From contig OY843611.1 of the NCBI GenBank assembly GCA_963692995.1, positions 2,480,001 through 2,544,000 of the forward strand: a stretch of 64,000 nt of DNA. Direction: 5' to 3'. Positions 46,770-55,467 of the stretch are shown piece by piece. Within the stretch, counting starts at the first letter, position 1. Every line of letters begins with the position of its first letter. The notes under the pieces are model-generated. The model had not been told where the DNA came from. It did no database searches and saw only the letters and a list, made by a program, of their open reading frames with translations. Source of the stretch: Bin87 sp963692995. Its GTDB lineage: Bacteria; Chloroflexota; Dehalococcoidia; Lucifugimonadales; UBA3495. Position numbers and translations under genes: made by a program.

Positions 46770-49118
46770 ATGCTTGACTACAAACCGAATATCGTGCTGT
46801 CGAACCCCGATGAAAACTATAAGGTAGTGGGCACCCGTCCGGTGCGCCACGACGGGCCGGACAAGGTGATGGGCCGCGCGCGCTATGCCGCCGACATCCA
46901 CCTGCCGGGGATGCTCCACGGCAAAATCCTGCGGAGTCCCCACGCCCACGCCCGGATCCGCGGCATCGACGCCAGCCGGGCGTTGGCTCTGCCCGGCGTC
47001 CACGCCGTGGTAACCTCCGCAGACTTTCCCGAGGTTTCCGCCCAGATCAAGGATCAGGAAGAAGGCGCCGCGGTCAACTACGGTTTCTACAGCCGCAACG
47101 TGATGGCCCGCGAGAAGGCTCTTTACAAGGGCCATGCCGTCGCCGCCATCGCCGCCGACTCGCCTCACCTGGCCGAAGAAGCTTTGGCGCTCATCGACGT
47201 GGACTGGGAAGTATTGCCGGCGGCGCTGACCGCAGCGGAGGCCATGGCCCAAGACGCGCCGCTGGTTCACGAACGGCTGGTTACGCTGTCCAACCCGGCG
47301 CAGCGTTCCGGCGGGTGGGCCGAAGCCGACCTGGGCGACGGTTCCAACGTATCCAACCACTTCCAGGCGACGCTGGGTGATTTGGACGCTGGCTTCGCCG
47401 AAGCGGACGCCATCGTGGAGCGGGAATACCATACTCGTCAGGTCCACCAGGGCTACATCGAACCGCATTCCGCCACCGCGCGTTGGAACAATGACGATAC
47501 CGTAACGGTTTGGGCCAGCAGCCAGGGCCATTTCGCGCTGCGTGACCACACCAGCCGAATCCTCGGCATTTCAGTTGGTCAGCTCAATGTCGTCCCAATG
47601 GAGATCGGCGGCGGCTTTGGCGGCAAGGGGCAGGGCGGTTGCTACCTGGAGCCGGTGGTTGCCGCGCTGGCCCGAAAGACCGGACGCCCGGTCAAGATCG
47701 CGATGACCCGCACCGAGGTCTTCACCGGCACCGGCCCCACCTCGGGCTGCCACATCAAGGTCAAAGTCGGCGGCACCCGCGATGGCCGGTTCACGGCGGC
47801 CCAGGCCAGCCTGATTTACGAGGCCGGCGCCTTCCCCGGCTCCCCGGTTCCCAGCGGCTGCCGCACGATGTTTGCCCCCTATGCAATTCCCAACGGTTTC
47901 GTCGAGGGCTACGACGTGGTGACCAACGTGCCCAAGTCCGCCGCGTACCGCGCTCCCGGCTCGCCGGCCGCGTCCTTCGCCGCCGAGCAAGCCATTGACG
48001 AACTCTGCGAGAAGCTGGATATCGACCCGGTCGAGTTCCGCGCCAAGAACGCCTCCCGGGAGGGCAGCCGGCAAATCGGCGGTCCCGTCTTCCGTCGTAT
48101 CGGCATGGAGGAGATACTACAGGCGACCCAGGACCACCCGCACTTTGCCGCCCCCGTGCCGGAGCCGTCCGCTCCAGGTCTCATGACGGGACGCGGCATC
48201 GCCGCCGGCGCGTGGTTCAACGGCACCGGGCCGGCTACCGCGGTTGCCAGCGTGATGCCCGACGGCACGGTGAGCCTGATTGAAGGCTCGCCGGACATCG
48301 GCGGTTCCCGGGCCGTCATGGCGATGCAGCTGGCCGAAGTCCTTGGGCTGCCCGCCGAGCGCATCAAGCCGTCTATCGTGGACACCGACAGCATCGGCTA
48401 CAGCAGCGGCGCCGGCGGTAGCGGAGTCACTTTCAAGATGGGCACCGCCGTCTATCAGGCCGGTGAAGACGTGCGCCGTCAGCTGATCGAGCGCGCCGCC
48501 CGCATCTGGGACGTTCCGGCGGAGGACGTGAAGTACGAGGAAGACGGGTCCCTGGCCCACAAGTCCGACGACGCCTTGCGCTTGACCTTCAATCAGCTGG
48601 CCCGCCGCCTCAACGGAACCGGCGGCCCCATCGTCGGGCACGGCGCGGCCAACCCGGCCGGCGTGGGCAACGCCTTCGCCATCAACATCGCCGATGTGGA
48701 GGTTGACCCCGATACCGGCAAGGTTGAAGTGCTCCGTTTCACCGCCATCCAGGACTGCGGCAAGGCCATCCACCCCAGCTACGTGGAGGGTCAGATCCAG
48801 GGCGGCGCGGTGCAGGGCATCGGCTGGGCGCTGAACGAGGAGTATTTCTTCGACGACAGCGGGCAGATGCTCAACTCGTCCTTCCTGGACTACCGGATGC
48901 CCACCGCGCTGGACCTGCCCATGATTGACACCGTCATCGTGGAAGTGCCCAACCCGGGCCACCCGCTGGGCGTGCGAGGCGTCGGAGAAGTGTCGCTGGT
49001 GCCGCCCATGGCCGCCGTGGGCAACGCCATCGCTCGCGCCACCGGCGCGCGGCTGGAAAGCCTGCCCATGAACCCCGGCGCCGTGCTGGAAGCCCTTTGG
49101 GAGCAGAACGGCGGATAG
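46770..49118 (+). CDS. Molybdenum hydroxylase large subunit (xanthine dehydrogenase family), copy 2
   Basis: 782 residues from ATG 46770 with AGGGAGA upstream. Same architecture as the gene at 21232-23496: hammerhead domain VGTRPVRHDGPDKVMGRARY, Mo-domain GGGFGGKGQGG about 285, YRAPGSP about 398, QGGAVQGIGWALNEEY about 690 and RGVGEVSLVPP with the likely catalytic Glu about 745. It has an extra segment around residues 165-200. FAD and iron-sulfur partners are missing here too. The two are clearly paralogues on opposite strands, 23 kb apart. Confidence 0.9.
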   Translation: MLDYKPNIVLSNPDENYKVVGTRPVRHDGPDKVMGRARYAADIHLPGMLHGKILRSPHAHARIRGIDASRALALPGVHAVVTSADFPEVSAQIKDQEEGAAVNYGFYSRNVMAREKALYKGHAVAAIAADSPHLAEEALALIDVDWEVLPAALTAAEAMAQDAPLVHERLVTLSNPAQRSGGWAEADLGDGSNVSNHFQATLGDLDAGFAEADAIVEREYHTRQVHQGYIEPHSATARWNNDDTVTVWASSQGHFALRDHTSRILGISVGQLNVVPMEIGGGFGGKGQGGCYLEPVVAALARKTGRPVKIAMTRTEVFTGTGPTSGCHIKVKVGGTRDGRFTAAQASLIYEAGAFPGSPVPSGCRTMFAPYAIPNGFVEGYDVVTNVPKSAAYRAPGSPAASFAAEQAIDELCEKLDIDPVEFRAKNASREGSRQIGGPVFRRIGMEEILQATQDHPHFAAPVPEPSAPGLMTGRGIAAGAWFNGTGPATAVASVMPDGTVSLIEGSPDIGGSRAVMAMQLAEVLGLPAERIKPSIVDTDSIGYSSGAGGSGVTFKMGTAVYQAGEDVRRQLIERAARIWDVPAEDVKYEEDGSLAHKSDDALRLTFNQLARRLNGTGGPIVGHGAANPAGVGNAFAINIADVEVDPDTGKVEVLRFTAIQDCGKAIHPSYVEGQIQGGAVQGIGWALNEEYFFDDSGQMLNSSFLDYRMPTALDLPMIDTVIVEVPNPGHPLGVRGVGEVSLVPPMAAVGNAIARATGARLESLPMNPGAVLEALWEQNGG

Positions 49119-49175
49119 TAGAGTTCTACCTAGCCGTAGTCCCGTCGAAAGCCGCAATCCGTCTGCCGGAATCCA

Positions 49176-49207
49176 GCGCAGGGGCGAATGATCATTCGCC
49201 CCTGCGC
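49176..49207. repeat. Palindromic repeat family B, copy 3
   Basis: Perfect 32-base palindrome, half-site GCGCAGGGGCGAATGA centred on TGATCA. The same core TGATCA with GGGCGAA arms occurs at 33944-33972. Confidence 0.9.
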
Positions 49208-49269
49208 AATTGCTGGATCCGACCATTGTGACCCTTATGGTTAGGGCCGGTTTAAAACAGGAAATCGCA

Positions 49270-49298
49270 CCGTCGTTCCGGCGCAAGCCGGGACCCGG
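49270..49298. repeat. Palindromic repeat family A, divergent unit
   Basis: CGTCG-TTCCGGC-GCAA-GCCGGGA-CCCGG: same flank-arm-loop-arm layout as family A with other arm bases (one mismatch between arms). Confidence 0.6.
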
Positions 49299-49339
49299 AA
49301 AATCACTGCCCGCGGAAAACCGGCTTTATTTTGTGCCTG

Positions 49340-49368
49340 CTGGATTCCCGCTTTCGCGGGAATGACGG
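49340..49368. repeat. Palindromic repeat family A, copy 3
   Basis: Core 49344-49363 with arms ATTCCCGC / GCGGGAAT and loop TTTC, flanked by CTGG and GACGG; the flanks show it is in the opposite orientation to copies 1 and 2. Confidence 0.88.
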
Positions 49369-49389
49369 AGTTTGTGCGCTTTGTACCCG

Positions 49390-49468
49390 CTGGATTCCCG
49401 CCCCGTATCGAGTACGGGGCGACCCCGTGTCAGGCACGGGGCAGGCCGTTCTTTCGCGGGAATGACGG
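49390..49468. repeat. Palindromic repeat family A, copy 4, split by a 50-base insert
   Basis: Left half CTGGATTCCCG (49390-49400) and right half CTTTCGCGGGAATGACGG (49451-49468) are those of copy 3. The 50 bases between them (49401-49450) hold two hairpins, CCCCGTA-TCGAG-TACGGGG and CCCCGTG-TCAGG-CACGGGG, which resemble each other. The sequence after both copy 3 and copy 4 is AGTTTGT. Confidence 0.85.
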
Positions 49469-49534
49469 AGTTTGTACACGCGGACTAGGGACGCGGGCCG
49501 GGCTTCGCAACGGCGCCGCGCCCGGCGCCCGTTG

Positions 49535-49969
49535 CTACTTTGGTATTGCCCAGGTCGGCGGAGGAGCGTGTACCACCGCCGGGTCGTTATCGGCGGGGAT
49601 CTGGGCCACCAGCCGGCCGTTTTCAACCTGGACAATGTGGTAAAACAGCTGCGCGCGGGGGCCGTTGACGCAGATACCCTGACCCTCCTCAAACCGCCAG
49701 CCGTGATCGGGGCACAGGAAGCTCTTGTCCCACTTGACCACACGGCCCCAGGCGTGGGGGCACACCATGGACAGCAGACGGTATTGCCCGTCTCGCGCCT
49801 TGGCCAGCCAGTGTTCCTCGCCATTCTCCAGGCGCACCCGGGCCGGCAACTCCTTGAAGTCGGCAACCGCGCCGATGTCAACCCGACGCGCCGGAGCCAT
49901 CTTGTTGTTACCAATATCGGCGGGATCGGTGTACATCCGTCGCCGCCGGTGGTAGATATTCTCGCTCAT
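49535..49969 (-). CDS. Rieske [2Fe-2S] domain protein
   Basis: 144 residues with one Rieske domain: C70-P-H72 (CPHAWG) and C86-P-D-H89 (CPDHGWRF) are the cluster ligands in correct spacing. The downstream half of the fold contains GQGICVNGPRAQL. No membrane anchor, so likely a soluble ferredoxin or a small subunit of an oxygenase. The gene for the small unknown protein lies 37 bases upstream on the same strand. No oxygenase catalytic subunit is adjacent. Confidence 0.88.
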   Translation of the reverse strand: MSENIYHRRRRMYTDPADIGNNKMAPARRVDIGAVADFKELPARVRLENGEEHWLAKARDGQYRLLSMVCPHAWGRVVKWDKSFLCPDHGWRFEEGQGICVNGPRAQLFYHIVQVENGRLVAQIPADNDPAVVHAPPPTWAIPK

Positions 49970-50006
49970 GGCTTTTCTCCCTGTTGCGCGTCAGTGCGGA
50001 TTCGGA

Positions 50007-50312
50007 TTAGTCGGTAGGCAAACCGCCGAAAGCCTCTTCCATGGTGATGATGGGGTAAATGTCGGTACGGTTCCAGGTGGCCAGGCCCATATCAATGACT
50101 GCATCGTCGATGGCGTGGGCGTCGGGGCCGTCCAGGATCAGCCAGGTTTGATGGGAAGACTTGCCGACCCAACCTCCACGATACGCGCAGCCGCGACGGG
50201 CCAGCGTTTCGGTAAGCTCCGCCGACATCCGCAACACGCGGTCGCGTACGCCCAAGTCAACACCGGGGCAACGTTCCGGCGCGTGCTCTAGCGATACCAT
50301 GTACAACGCCAT
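50007..50312 (-). CDS. Small protein, probable ferredoxin-like (DUF3303/muconolactone-isomerase-like) fold
   Basis: 101 residues with GGAGG upstream. MALYMVSLEHAPE at the start, then helix VRDRVLRMSAELTETL and WVGKSSHQTWLILDGPDAHAI resemble small alpha-beta dimeric proteins such as muconolactone isomerase or DUF3303. No catalytic residue can be named. It precedes the Rieske gene and probably shares its transcript. Confidence 0.6.
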   Translation of the reverse strand: MALYMVSLEHAPERCPGVDLGVRDRVLRMSAELTETLARRGCAYRGGWVGKSSHQTWLILDGPDAHAIDDAVIDMGLATWNRTDIYPIITMEEAFGGLPTD

Positions 50313-50341
50313 CAGCGAGTTCCTCCGTCACAAAATATCCG

Positions 50342-51301
50342 TCACAAGATAGCTGGGCGGCCCGCTTGCCCGGCCGCCGTCGGCGTGGACAGCGTAGCCG
50401 GCCGGAAGATGCCCGGTTGGGTAAGCCCGGCGAACCGTTCGGGTCGCAACGCCTCGGCCAAACCCTCCAGCACATCGATGACGCGGGGACCGTGCCGGCT
50501 GGGAATCTGGCCGTCAAACAGGTACACTCGCCCATCCCTGACGGCGTCCAAAGCGTTCCATTGGGGCCGCTCCGACAGGCGGGCCGTTTCAGCGATGGTG
50601 CGGTCCATGTTGAAGGCGCAGGGCATCACCATCACGTAGTCGGGCTGGTAGTCCAGCGCCTCGTCCCAGCCAACCTCCCGCGACTTGCCCCACTTCTCCG
50701 CAAGACCCTCCGCGCCGCCGGCCAGTTCCACCAGCTCCGGCGTCCATTGGCCGGTGTTGCGAAGCGGCTCCAGCCAGTCGATGCAGAACACCTTGGGGCG
50801 GCGCCGATCGGCGGCGCGCTGGGCGACGTAATCGGTACGCTCGCGCAGGCGAGACAACAGCCGCGCCGCGTTTGCGGGTGCTCCGGCGGCCTCGCCAATG
50901 CGCCGGATGTTGTCGAAAATGTCGTCCAAACTGGCGGGCCGTATGCTCAATATCTCCGGGGAATAATCCAGCGCTTTGGCCGCCGTCTCAAAGACGGAAC
51001 CGGCGCCAACGGCGCAGACTTCGCACAACTCCTGGGTCAGTATCAAGTCCGGTCGCAGGCGGCGCAACAGGTCGCCGTCTATGATGTACAGCGGGTTGCC
51101 GGTGGCTCGAGCCTGCTGGATGATGGCGTCGATCTCCGCGCTGGACAGGTGCGACTTGCTGCGGATGCTGCGACTGACCACGGGGCGACCACGCACGGCG
51201 GCCGGATAGTCGCACATATGGGAGACCCCAACCAGGGCATCTCCCAGTCCCAGGGCACACACTATCTCCGTCGCGCTCGGCAATAGTGAAACTATACGCA
51301 T
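50342..51301 (-). CDS. BtuF-like cobalamin/metal-chelate binding protein
   Basis: 319 residues from ATG 51301. Starts directly with RIVSLLPSATEIVCALGLGD, the first strand-helix of class III periplasmic-binding proteins such as BtuF, and continues with PDLILTQELCEVCAVG and WTPELVELAGG. There is no signal peptide, so as annotated it would be cytoplasmic; an alternative ATG at 51310 adds only three residues and lies inside the promoter. Leaderless promoter at 51337-51309. Typical partners BtuC/BtuD are not adjacent. Confidence 0.82.
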   Translation of the reverse strand: MRIVSLLPSATEIVCALGLGDALVGVSHMCDYPAAVRGRPVVSRSIRSKSHLSSAEIDAIIQQARATGNPLYIIDGDLLRRLRPDLILTQELCEVCAVGAGSVFETAAKALDYSPEILSIRPASLDDIFDNIRRIGEAAGAPANAARLLSRLRERTDYVAQRAADRRRPKVFCIDWLEPLRNTGQWTPELVELAGGAEGLAEKWGKSREVGWDEALDYQPDYVMVMPCAFNMDRTIAETARLSERPQWNALDAVRDGRVYLFDGQIPSRHGPRVIDVLEGLAEALRPERFAGLTQPGIFRPATLSTPTAAGQAGRPAIL

Positions 51302-51308
51302 GGTCGGC

Positions 51309-51337
51309 ATTGTAGGCACAATCGTTGCCGTTGGCAA
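51309..51337 (-). promoter_or_regulatory. Promoter of the BtuF-like gene, leaderless
   Basis: Minus strand -35 TTGCCA (51337-51332), 17-base spacer, -10 TACAAT (51314-51309), then seven bases to ATG 51301. This decides the start codon and implies an mRNA without leader. Confidence 0.75.
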
Positions 51338-51399
51338 ACGTCGCTCGGATGATCCGGATGGTATGATAAAAGACAATATTGCGGAGGCCCTTGAGCGCA

Positions 51400-52074
51400 A
51401 TGACCACCAAACCGCAACCGAGCAGCGCGCCCCCGGTGACGGCGCCGATCAACAGCGTCGTCGCAGAACCGGCAGGAACCATCCGCTTGAAGCTGGCCCC
51501 CTTGGGCATTGACCACCGGGGGGACGATTTTCCCGTCCGGTTCATTGAGTTTTGCGAACAGAACGACCGGCGCGAAATGGAAATCAACTCTGACGGTGAG
51601 CTTCTGATACTGCCCATGACTGGCTTCCGCGGCAACCGACAAGAGACCTACTTGAACTATTTCGTGACCCATTGGCAGTTATCAAATGGCGGTGTGGGGG
51701 CATCCCAATCCAGTCGATTTCGCTTGCCATCGGGGGACATCAGAGGACCGGATGCCGCCTGGCTGACGCAGGAACATTACAACTCCCAAACCTCCTTGCA
51801 ACAGGAAACGGCGATCGCCGGGGCGCCGGCCTTCGTAGTGGAAATTCACTCCCGCACCAACAACTTGCGCCCCCTGCGGAACAAGATGACGCTGTGGCTG
51901 GAGGGCGGCGCGCGTTTGGGTTGGCTGATCGATACCCGTAACCGCCAGGTGTACATCTATCGCGCCGGGCAAACGGAGCCTGAAGTATTGGACAACCCGG
52001 AGGCATTGGACGGGGAGGACGTGCTCCCAGGGTTCAATTTCCCGGTGCGGCAATACATCTTCGACCTGCCCTAG
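51400..52074 (+). CDS. Uma2-family endonuclease-like protein, tandem copy 1
   Basis: 224 residues. The PD-(D/E)xK-like core has GPDAAWL, AFVVEIHSRTNNL and KMTLWLEGGARLGWLIDT, which are the D, E-x-S and K elements of Uma2/DUF820 proteins. The N-terminal 30 residues are Pro/Thr-rich. A TATGAT -10-like box is at 51362-51367. The next gene is a clear tandem duplicate, identical in its first 11 residues. Biological role of Uma2 proteins is not established. Confidence 0.85.
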   Translation: MTTKPQPSSAPPVTAPINSVVAEPAGTIRLKLAPLGIDHRGDDFPVRFIEFCEQNDRREMEINSDGELLILPMTGFRGNRQETYLNYFVTHWQLSNGGVGASQSSRFRLPSGDIRGPDAAWLTQEHYNSQTSLQQETAIAGAPAFVVEIHSRTNNLRPLRNKMTLWLEGGARLGWLIDTRNRQVYIYRAGQTEPEVLDNPEALDGEDVLPGFNFPVRQYIFDLP

Positions 52075-52090
52075 GTGTGAGCGAACTGCC

Positions 52091-52783
52091 ATGACCACCA
52101 AACCGCAACCGAGCAGCGCCTCCCCGGTGACGGCGCCGGTCAACAGCGTCGTGGCAGAACCGGCAGGAACCATCCGCTTAACGCTGGCCCCCTTGGGCAT
52201 TGACTACCGGGCAGACGATTTTCCCGTCCGGTTCATTGAGTTCTGCAAGCAGAACGATTGGTACAATATGGAAGTCAACGCGGCGGGGGAGTTGTTGATC
52301 CTGCCGATGACCGGATACCGGGGCAACAAGCAAGCAAATTACCTGAACCACTTCCTGGTCCAGTGGGAACTGGCTAATGGCGGCAGCGCCTCATCTCAAA
52401 CCGTTCGCTTTCGTTTGCCGTCCGGGGAGATCCCTAGTCCCGATGCCGCGTGGATAAGCCAGGACCGATTTGAAGCCTTGACCGAGGATGAATGGAATTG
52501 CGTCGTTGACGGCGCGCCTGACTTCGTGGCGGAGCTGCGTTCCCGCACCGACGACTTGCTCCCCATGCAAAACAAGCTGGCGCTATGGATGGAGGGTGGC
52601 TCTCGCCTCGGGTGGCTGATTGACACCCGCAACCGCCGGGTGTATGTGTATCGGGCCGGCCAGCCGGAGCCGCAGATTCTGGAAGACCCGGAAAGGCTCC
52701 ACGGCGAGGACGTGTTGGCCGGCTTCGCCTTTCCGGTGGGCCAGTACATCTTCGACTTGGAACGACCTGCGCGTTGTCTATGA
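52091..52783 (+). CDS. Uma2-family endonuclease-like protein, tandem copy 2
   Basis: 230 residues, product of duplication of the preceding gene (shared MTTKPQPSSA, then VAEPAGTIRL and DDFPVRFIEFC). Core elements SPDAAWI, DFVAELRSRTDDL and KLALWMEGGSRLGWLIDT are present. The stop overlaps the folD start as ATGA, so folD may be translated from the same mRNA. Confidence 0.85.
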   Translation: MTTKPQPSSASPVTAPVNSVVAEPAGTIRLTLAPLGIDYRADDFPVRFIEFCKQNDWYNMEVNAAGELLILPMTGYRGNKQANYLNHFLVQWELANGGSASSQTVRFRLPSGEIPSPDAAWISQDRFEALTEDEWNCVVDGAPDFVAELRSRTDDLLPMQNKLALWMEGGSRLGWLIDTRNRRVYVYRAGQPEPQILEDPERLHGEDVLAGFAFPVGQYIFDLERPARCL

Positions 52784-53715
52784 CTGCCCGTGTACTCAAC
52801 GGCAATGAGATAGCCGCCGCAATCCGGGCGGAGGTCGCGGTCAGCGCCGGCCAGTTGGCCGGCGCCTCCGGCGTTATACCGGGACTGGCCGCCGTGCTGG
52901 TCGGCGACGATCCCGCGTCCGCAGTGTACGTTCGCAACAAGGGCCGGGCCTGCGCCGAGGCCGGCATATTCTCCGAGATCTTTTACTGGCCCAGCCGAGC
53001 CCGGCAGGACGACCTCCTGGCTTTCATCGACCGACTGAATGCCGACCCGCGCTTCCACGGCATATTGGTTCAACTGCCCCTGCCGGAACAGTTGAACGAA
53101 AACACCGTCATCCAGCGGGTTGACCCGCGAAAGGACGTGGACAGTCTGCACCCCGTGAACCAGGGCCGAGCGCTGCAAGGCGATCCGGCATTCCTTCCGT
53201 GCACTCCGGCCGGGGTTCAGCAACTATTGTTGCGCTCGGGATATGACCCGGCCGGAAAGCACGTGGTCATCGTGGGCCGCAGCAACATCGTGGGCAAGCC
53301 GCTGGCGGCGTTGTTGATGCAGCGGGCTCCCGGCGGCAACGCCACGGTCACGGTTTGCCATACTCGAACCAGGGACTTGCCCGAGATCACCCGAACGGCC
53401 GATATTCTGGTGGCGGCCATGGGGGTCCCGGGCGCCATCGGCGCAGACCTGGTACGCAAAGGCGCCGTAGTCATCGATGTGGGCATCAACCGGGTGGACG
53501 ACCCTTCGCGCCGTCGCGGCTATCGCCTGGTGGGCGACGTGGATTACCCGGCGGTGGCGGCCAAGGCGGAAGCCATCACTCCCGTCCCCGGCGGCATTGG
53601 CCCAATGACTATCGCCATGCTGCTGAGCAACACGGTGGAGGCGGCCCGCCGCACCGCCGCGGCGCTCAGCGACGCGCTGGCGTCCGCCCGGCGCAACACA
53701 GATGCGAACCAGTGA
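52780..53715 (+). CDS. folD: Bifunctional methylenetetrahydrofolate dehydrogenase/cyclohydrolase FolD
   Basis: 311 residues. Catalytic K54 in YVRNKGRACAEAG, KDVDSLHPVNQGRAL about 112 (usual KDVDG is KDVDS here), PCTPAGV, the NADP-binding GRSNIVGKP about 168 and TPVPGGIGPMT about 270. Converts 5,10-methylene-THF to 10-formyl-THF for purine and formyl-Met synthesis. Start ATG 52780 overlaps the Uma2 stop; the end overlaps the queA start by 14 bases. The C-terminal 25 residues extend beyond the usual end. Confidence 0.96.
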   Translation: MTARVLNGNEIAAAIRAEVAVSAGQLAGASGVIPGLAAVLVGDDPASAVYVRNKGRACAEAGIFSEIFYWPSRARQDDLLAFIDRLNADPRFHGILVQLPLPEQLNENTVIQRVDPRKDVDSLHPVNQGRALQGDPAFLPCTPAGVQQLLLRSGYDPAGKHVVIVGRSNIVGKPLAALLMQRAPGGNATVTVCHTRTRDLPEITRTADILVAAMGVPGAIGADLVRKGAVVIDVGINRVDDPSRRRGYRLVGDVDYPAVAAKAEAITPVPGGIGPMTIAMLLSNTVEAARRTAAALSDALASARRNTDANQ

Positions 53716-54769
53716 TTTCGACTACGTTCTGCCGGAGGAACGCATCGCCCAAACTCCGGCGGAACCCCGGGATTCCTCGCGCTTGCTGGTGTTGGATCGC
53801 CATAAACCGGGCGTCCACATTGAACACCGGAAGTTTCGAGATCTCACGGAATACCTGCGTCCCGGGGACTTGATGGTATTCAACCGGAGCCGGGTGATAC
53901 CCGCGCGGCTGTACGGCACGGAAACCCGTTCCGGCGCTCGGGTGGAAATCCTGCTGATACGACGGCAGGCGCCCGGCGTATGGCAGGCGTTAGGCCGGCC
54001 GGGGCGGCGGCTGCGCGTGGGCGCGACGGTTTCCTTGGGCCGCGCCGGTGAACTCGGCCCCGCGGCGCATCCCGGCGCCCCGGCGCACGCGGAGGTTTTG
54101 GAAGCTCAGGACAACGGTTTGCGGGTGATTAGACTTTCCGATGAGTCGGCGCTGGATGGTCTGGGCGAACTCCCGCTGCCGCCCTATATCAAGGAGACGC
54201 CACAGGACCCGGAGCGTTACCAGACGGTGTATGCCGACGCTCCCGGCAGCGTGGCCGCGCCCACGGCGGGATTGCATTTCACCGACGAACTGCTGGATGC
54301 GCTACCGCGCCTCGGGGTTGCTACGGCTTGGGTCACCCTCCACGTGGGGCTGGACACCTTCCGTCCCGTGCGCGGCGAGGACATCGCCGAACACAAAATC
54401 CACACCGAATGGTACGACCTGCCCCAGGCAACGGCCGACCGGCTCAACGCAGCGCGACGGGAGGGGCGTCGCATCATCGCCGTGGGAACCACCACCGTCC
54501 GCACTCTGGAGCAGGCGGGCCGCGACGCGCATCAGCAAGGCGCAAAGCAGATCACGGCGCTAACCGGCGACGCCGACCTGTTCATCGTCCCCGGCCATCA
54601 ATACCGTCTGGTGGACGCCATGCTCACCAACTTCCACCTGCCCCGCTCCACCCTGCTGATGCTGGTCTCCGCCTTCGCTGGCCGGGAGCGCATCCTGGCG
54701 GCCTACGCAGCGGCGGTGCGGCGGGAGTATCGCTTCTATTCCTTTGGGGATGCGATGCTGATTATCTAA
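53702..54769 (+). CDS. queA: S-adenosylmethionine:tRNA ribosyltransferase-isomerase QueA
   Basis: 355 residues. DFDYVLPEERIAQ at the N-terminus, LMVFNRSRVIPARL about 58, AAPTAGLHFT about 188, HVGLDTFRPV about 215, EWYDLP and AVGTTTVRTLEQA about 260, then TNFHLPRSTLLMLVSAFAG are the family blocks. It adds the epoxyqueuosine cyclopentane moiety to tRNA preQ1. Slightly long because of a Pro/Ala loop around 115-125. Overlaps folD, and converges with the broken Uma2 gene by four bases. Confidence 0.96.
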   Translation: MRTSDFDYVLPEERIAQTPAEPRDSSRLLVLDRHKPGVHIEHRKFRDLTEYLRPGDLMVFNRSRVIPARLYGTETRSGARVEILLIRRQAPGVWQALGRPGRRLRVGATVSLGRAGELGPAAHPGAPAHAEVLEAQDNGLRVIRLSDESALDGLGELPLPPYIKETPQDPERYQTVYADAPGSVAAPTAGLHFTDELLDALPRLGVATAWVTLHVGLDTFRPVRGEDIAEHKIHTEWYDLPQATADRLNAARREGRRIIAVGTTTVRTLEQAGRDAHQQGAKQITALTGDADLFIVPGHQYRLVDAMLTNFHLPRSTLLMLVSAFAGRERILAAYAAAVRREYRFYSFGDAMLII

Positions 54770-55333
54770 CCCTGGCGCGGGCCGAATGCGAAAATATCGG
54801 CCACCGGGCAGGTGAAGCCAAGCAGCACTGGGTCGCCAACTACCGTATCGCCCATGCCATAGCGCACTACCGATCCGTCATTGTGATGGGCGTGCACCTC
54901 CCGGGTTCCAGGGTAGGCAACCAAGACCAGCCGAACTCCGGCATCCAGCCACATCGGTCTTGGCGTCTATCTCCGGCTGCCGGTCGTTGGGAAAGGCTAC
55001 CTCCAACACCAAGTCGGGAACCACTTCGGCATAGCCTCGTGGCGGTGGCGATTCCGCCAGACGCTTATAAGAGATAAACCCGTAGTCAGGGGCTAGCGTG
55101 GTGTCAGGGTCATGTTCAACGTTCACGCCCGTCTCGGCGGCGATTCCGTGACCGAGGTCGTGTTCTTCCACAAAATTGCCAATTCGTCGCCCAAAACGCT
55201 CGGTTACTCTACCGCGCTCATGGCTGGTCGGCGGCATCTCAACCAGTTCTCCCCGGATTAGCTCGTAGCCCCTGGCGTAGTCGGGCATCGCCAGCAGGGC
55301 CTCGGCGGTAATCAACTTTTTGCCGGTGGTCAT
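54766..55333 (-). pseudogene. Uma2-family gene, third copy, frameshifted
   Basis: The first 126 codons (ATG 55333; MPDYARGYELIRGEL, APDYGFISY, PDLVLEVAFPNDRQ) read normally to ..IDAKTD at about 54955. The frame then runs into unrelated residues, while the expected continuation MWLDAGVRLVLVAYPGTREV is found in another frame, to a stop at 54766. So a one-base gain or two-base loss near 54953 splits the gene. The missing half includes the K element of the active site. Either a decayed gene or a sequence error. It differs from the tandem pair in having no Pro-rich N-terminus. Confidence 0.8.
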
Positions 55334-55467
55334 TGCTTGACCTCCCAGTGATGCAGACTGTTCCGTCCAACCCGGTGCAGCCGCATTATAGCATCAGCGC
55401 TTTTCCTGACGGTCCGGCGCCACAGCGCCGCCAGCCTCGCGTCGGCGCGCTGCCGGCCTTTCCGCCC

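Larger units (their letters stand above)
49119..49534. other. Intergenic cluster of palindromic repeats, no gene
   Basis: 416 bases between two converging genes. From left to right: family B palindrome (49176-49207), a divergent family A unit (49270-49298), an intact family A unit (49340-49368) and a family A unit split by a 50-base insert (49390-49468). I see no coding region. Confidence 0.8.

Noticed and set aside
45942..47549. 535-codon minus-strand frame across the His/Asp gene and second xdh gene
   Set aside because: Its HRRGHRHRRG repeats are simply the complement of the Asp/His codon repeat; it spans a terminator and two real genes.
49176..49468. Possible CRISPR array from several hairpin repeats
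   Set aside because: Repeats are palindromes of different families, spacing is irregular and no cas gene is present.
49303..49643. Small frames in the repeat cluster
   Set aside because: They consist of translated palindromic repeats and have no ribosome site.
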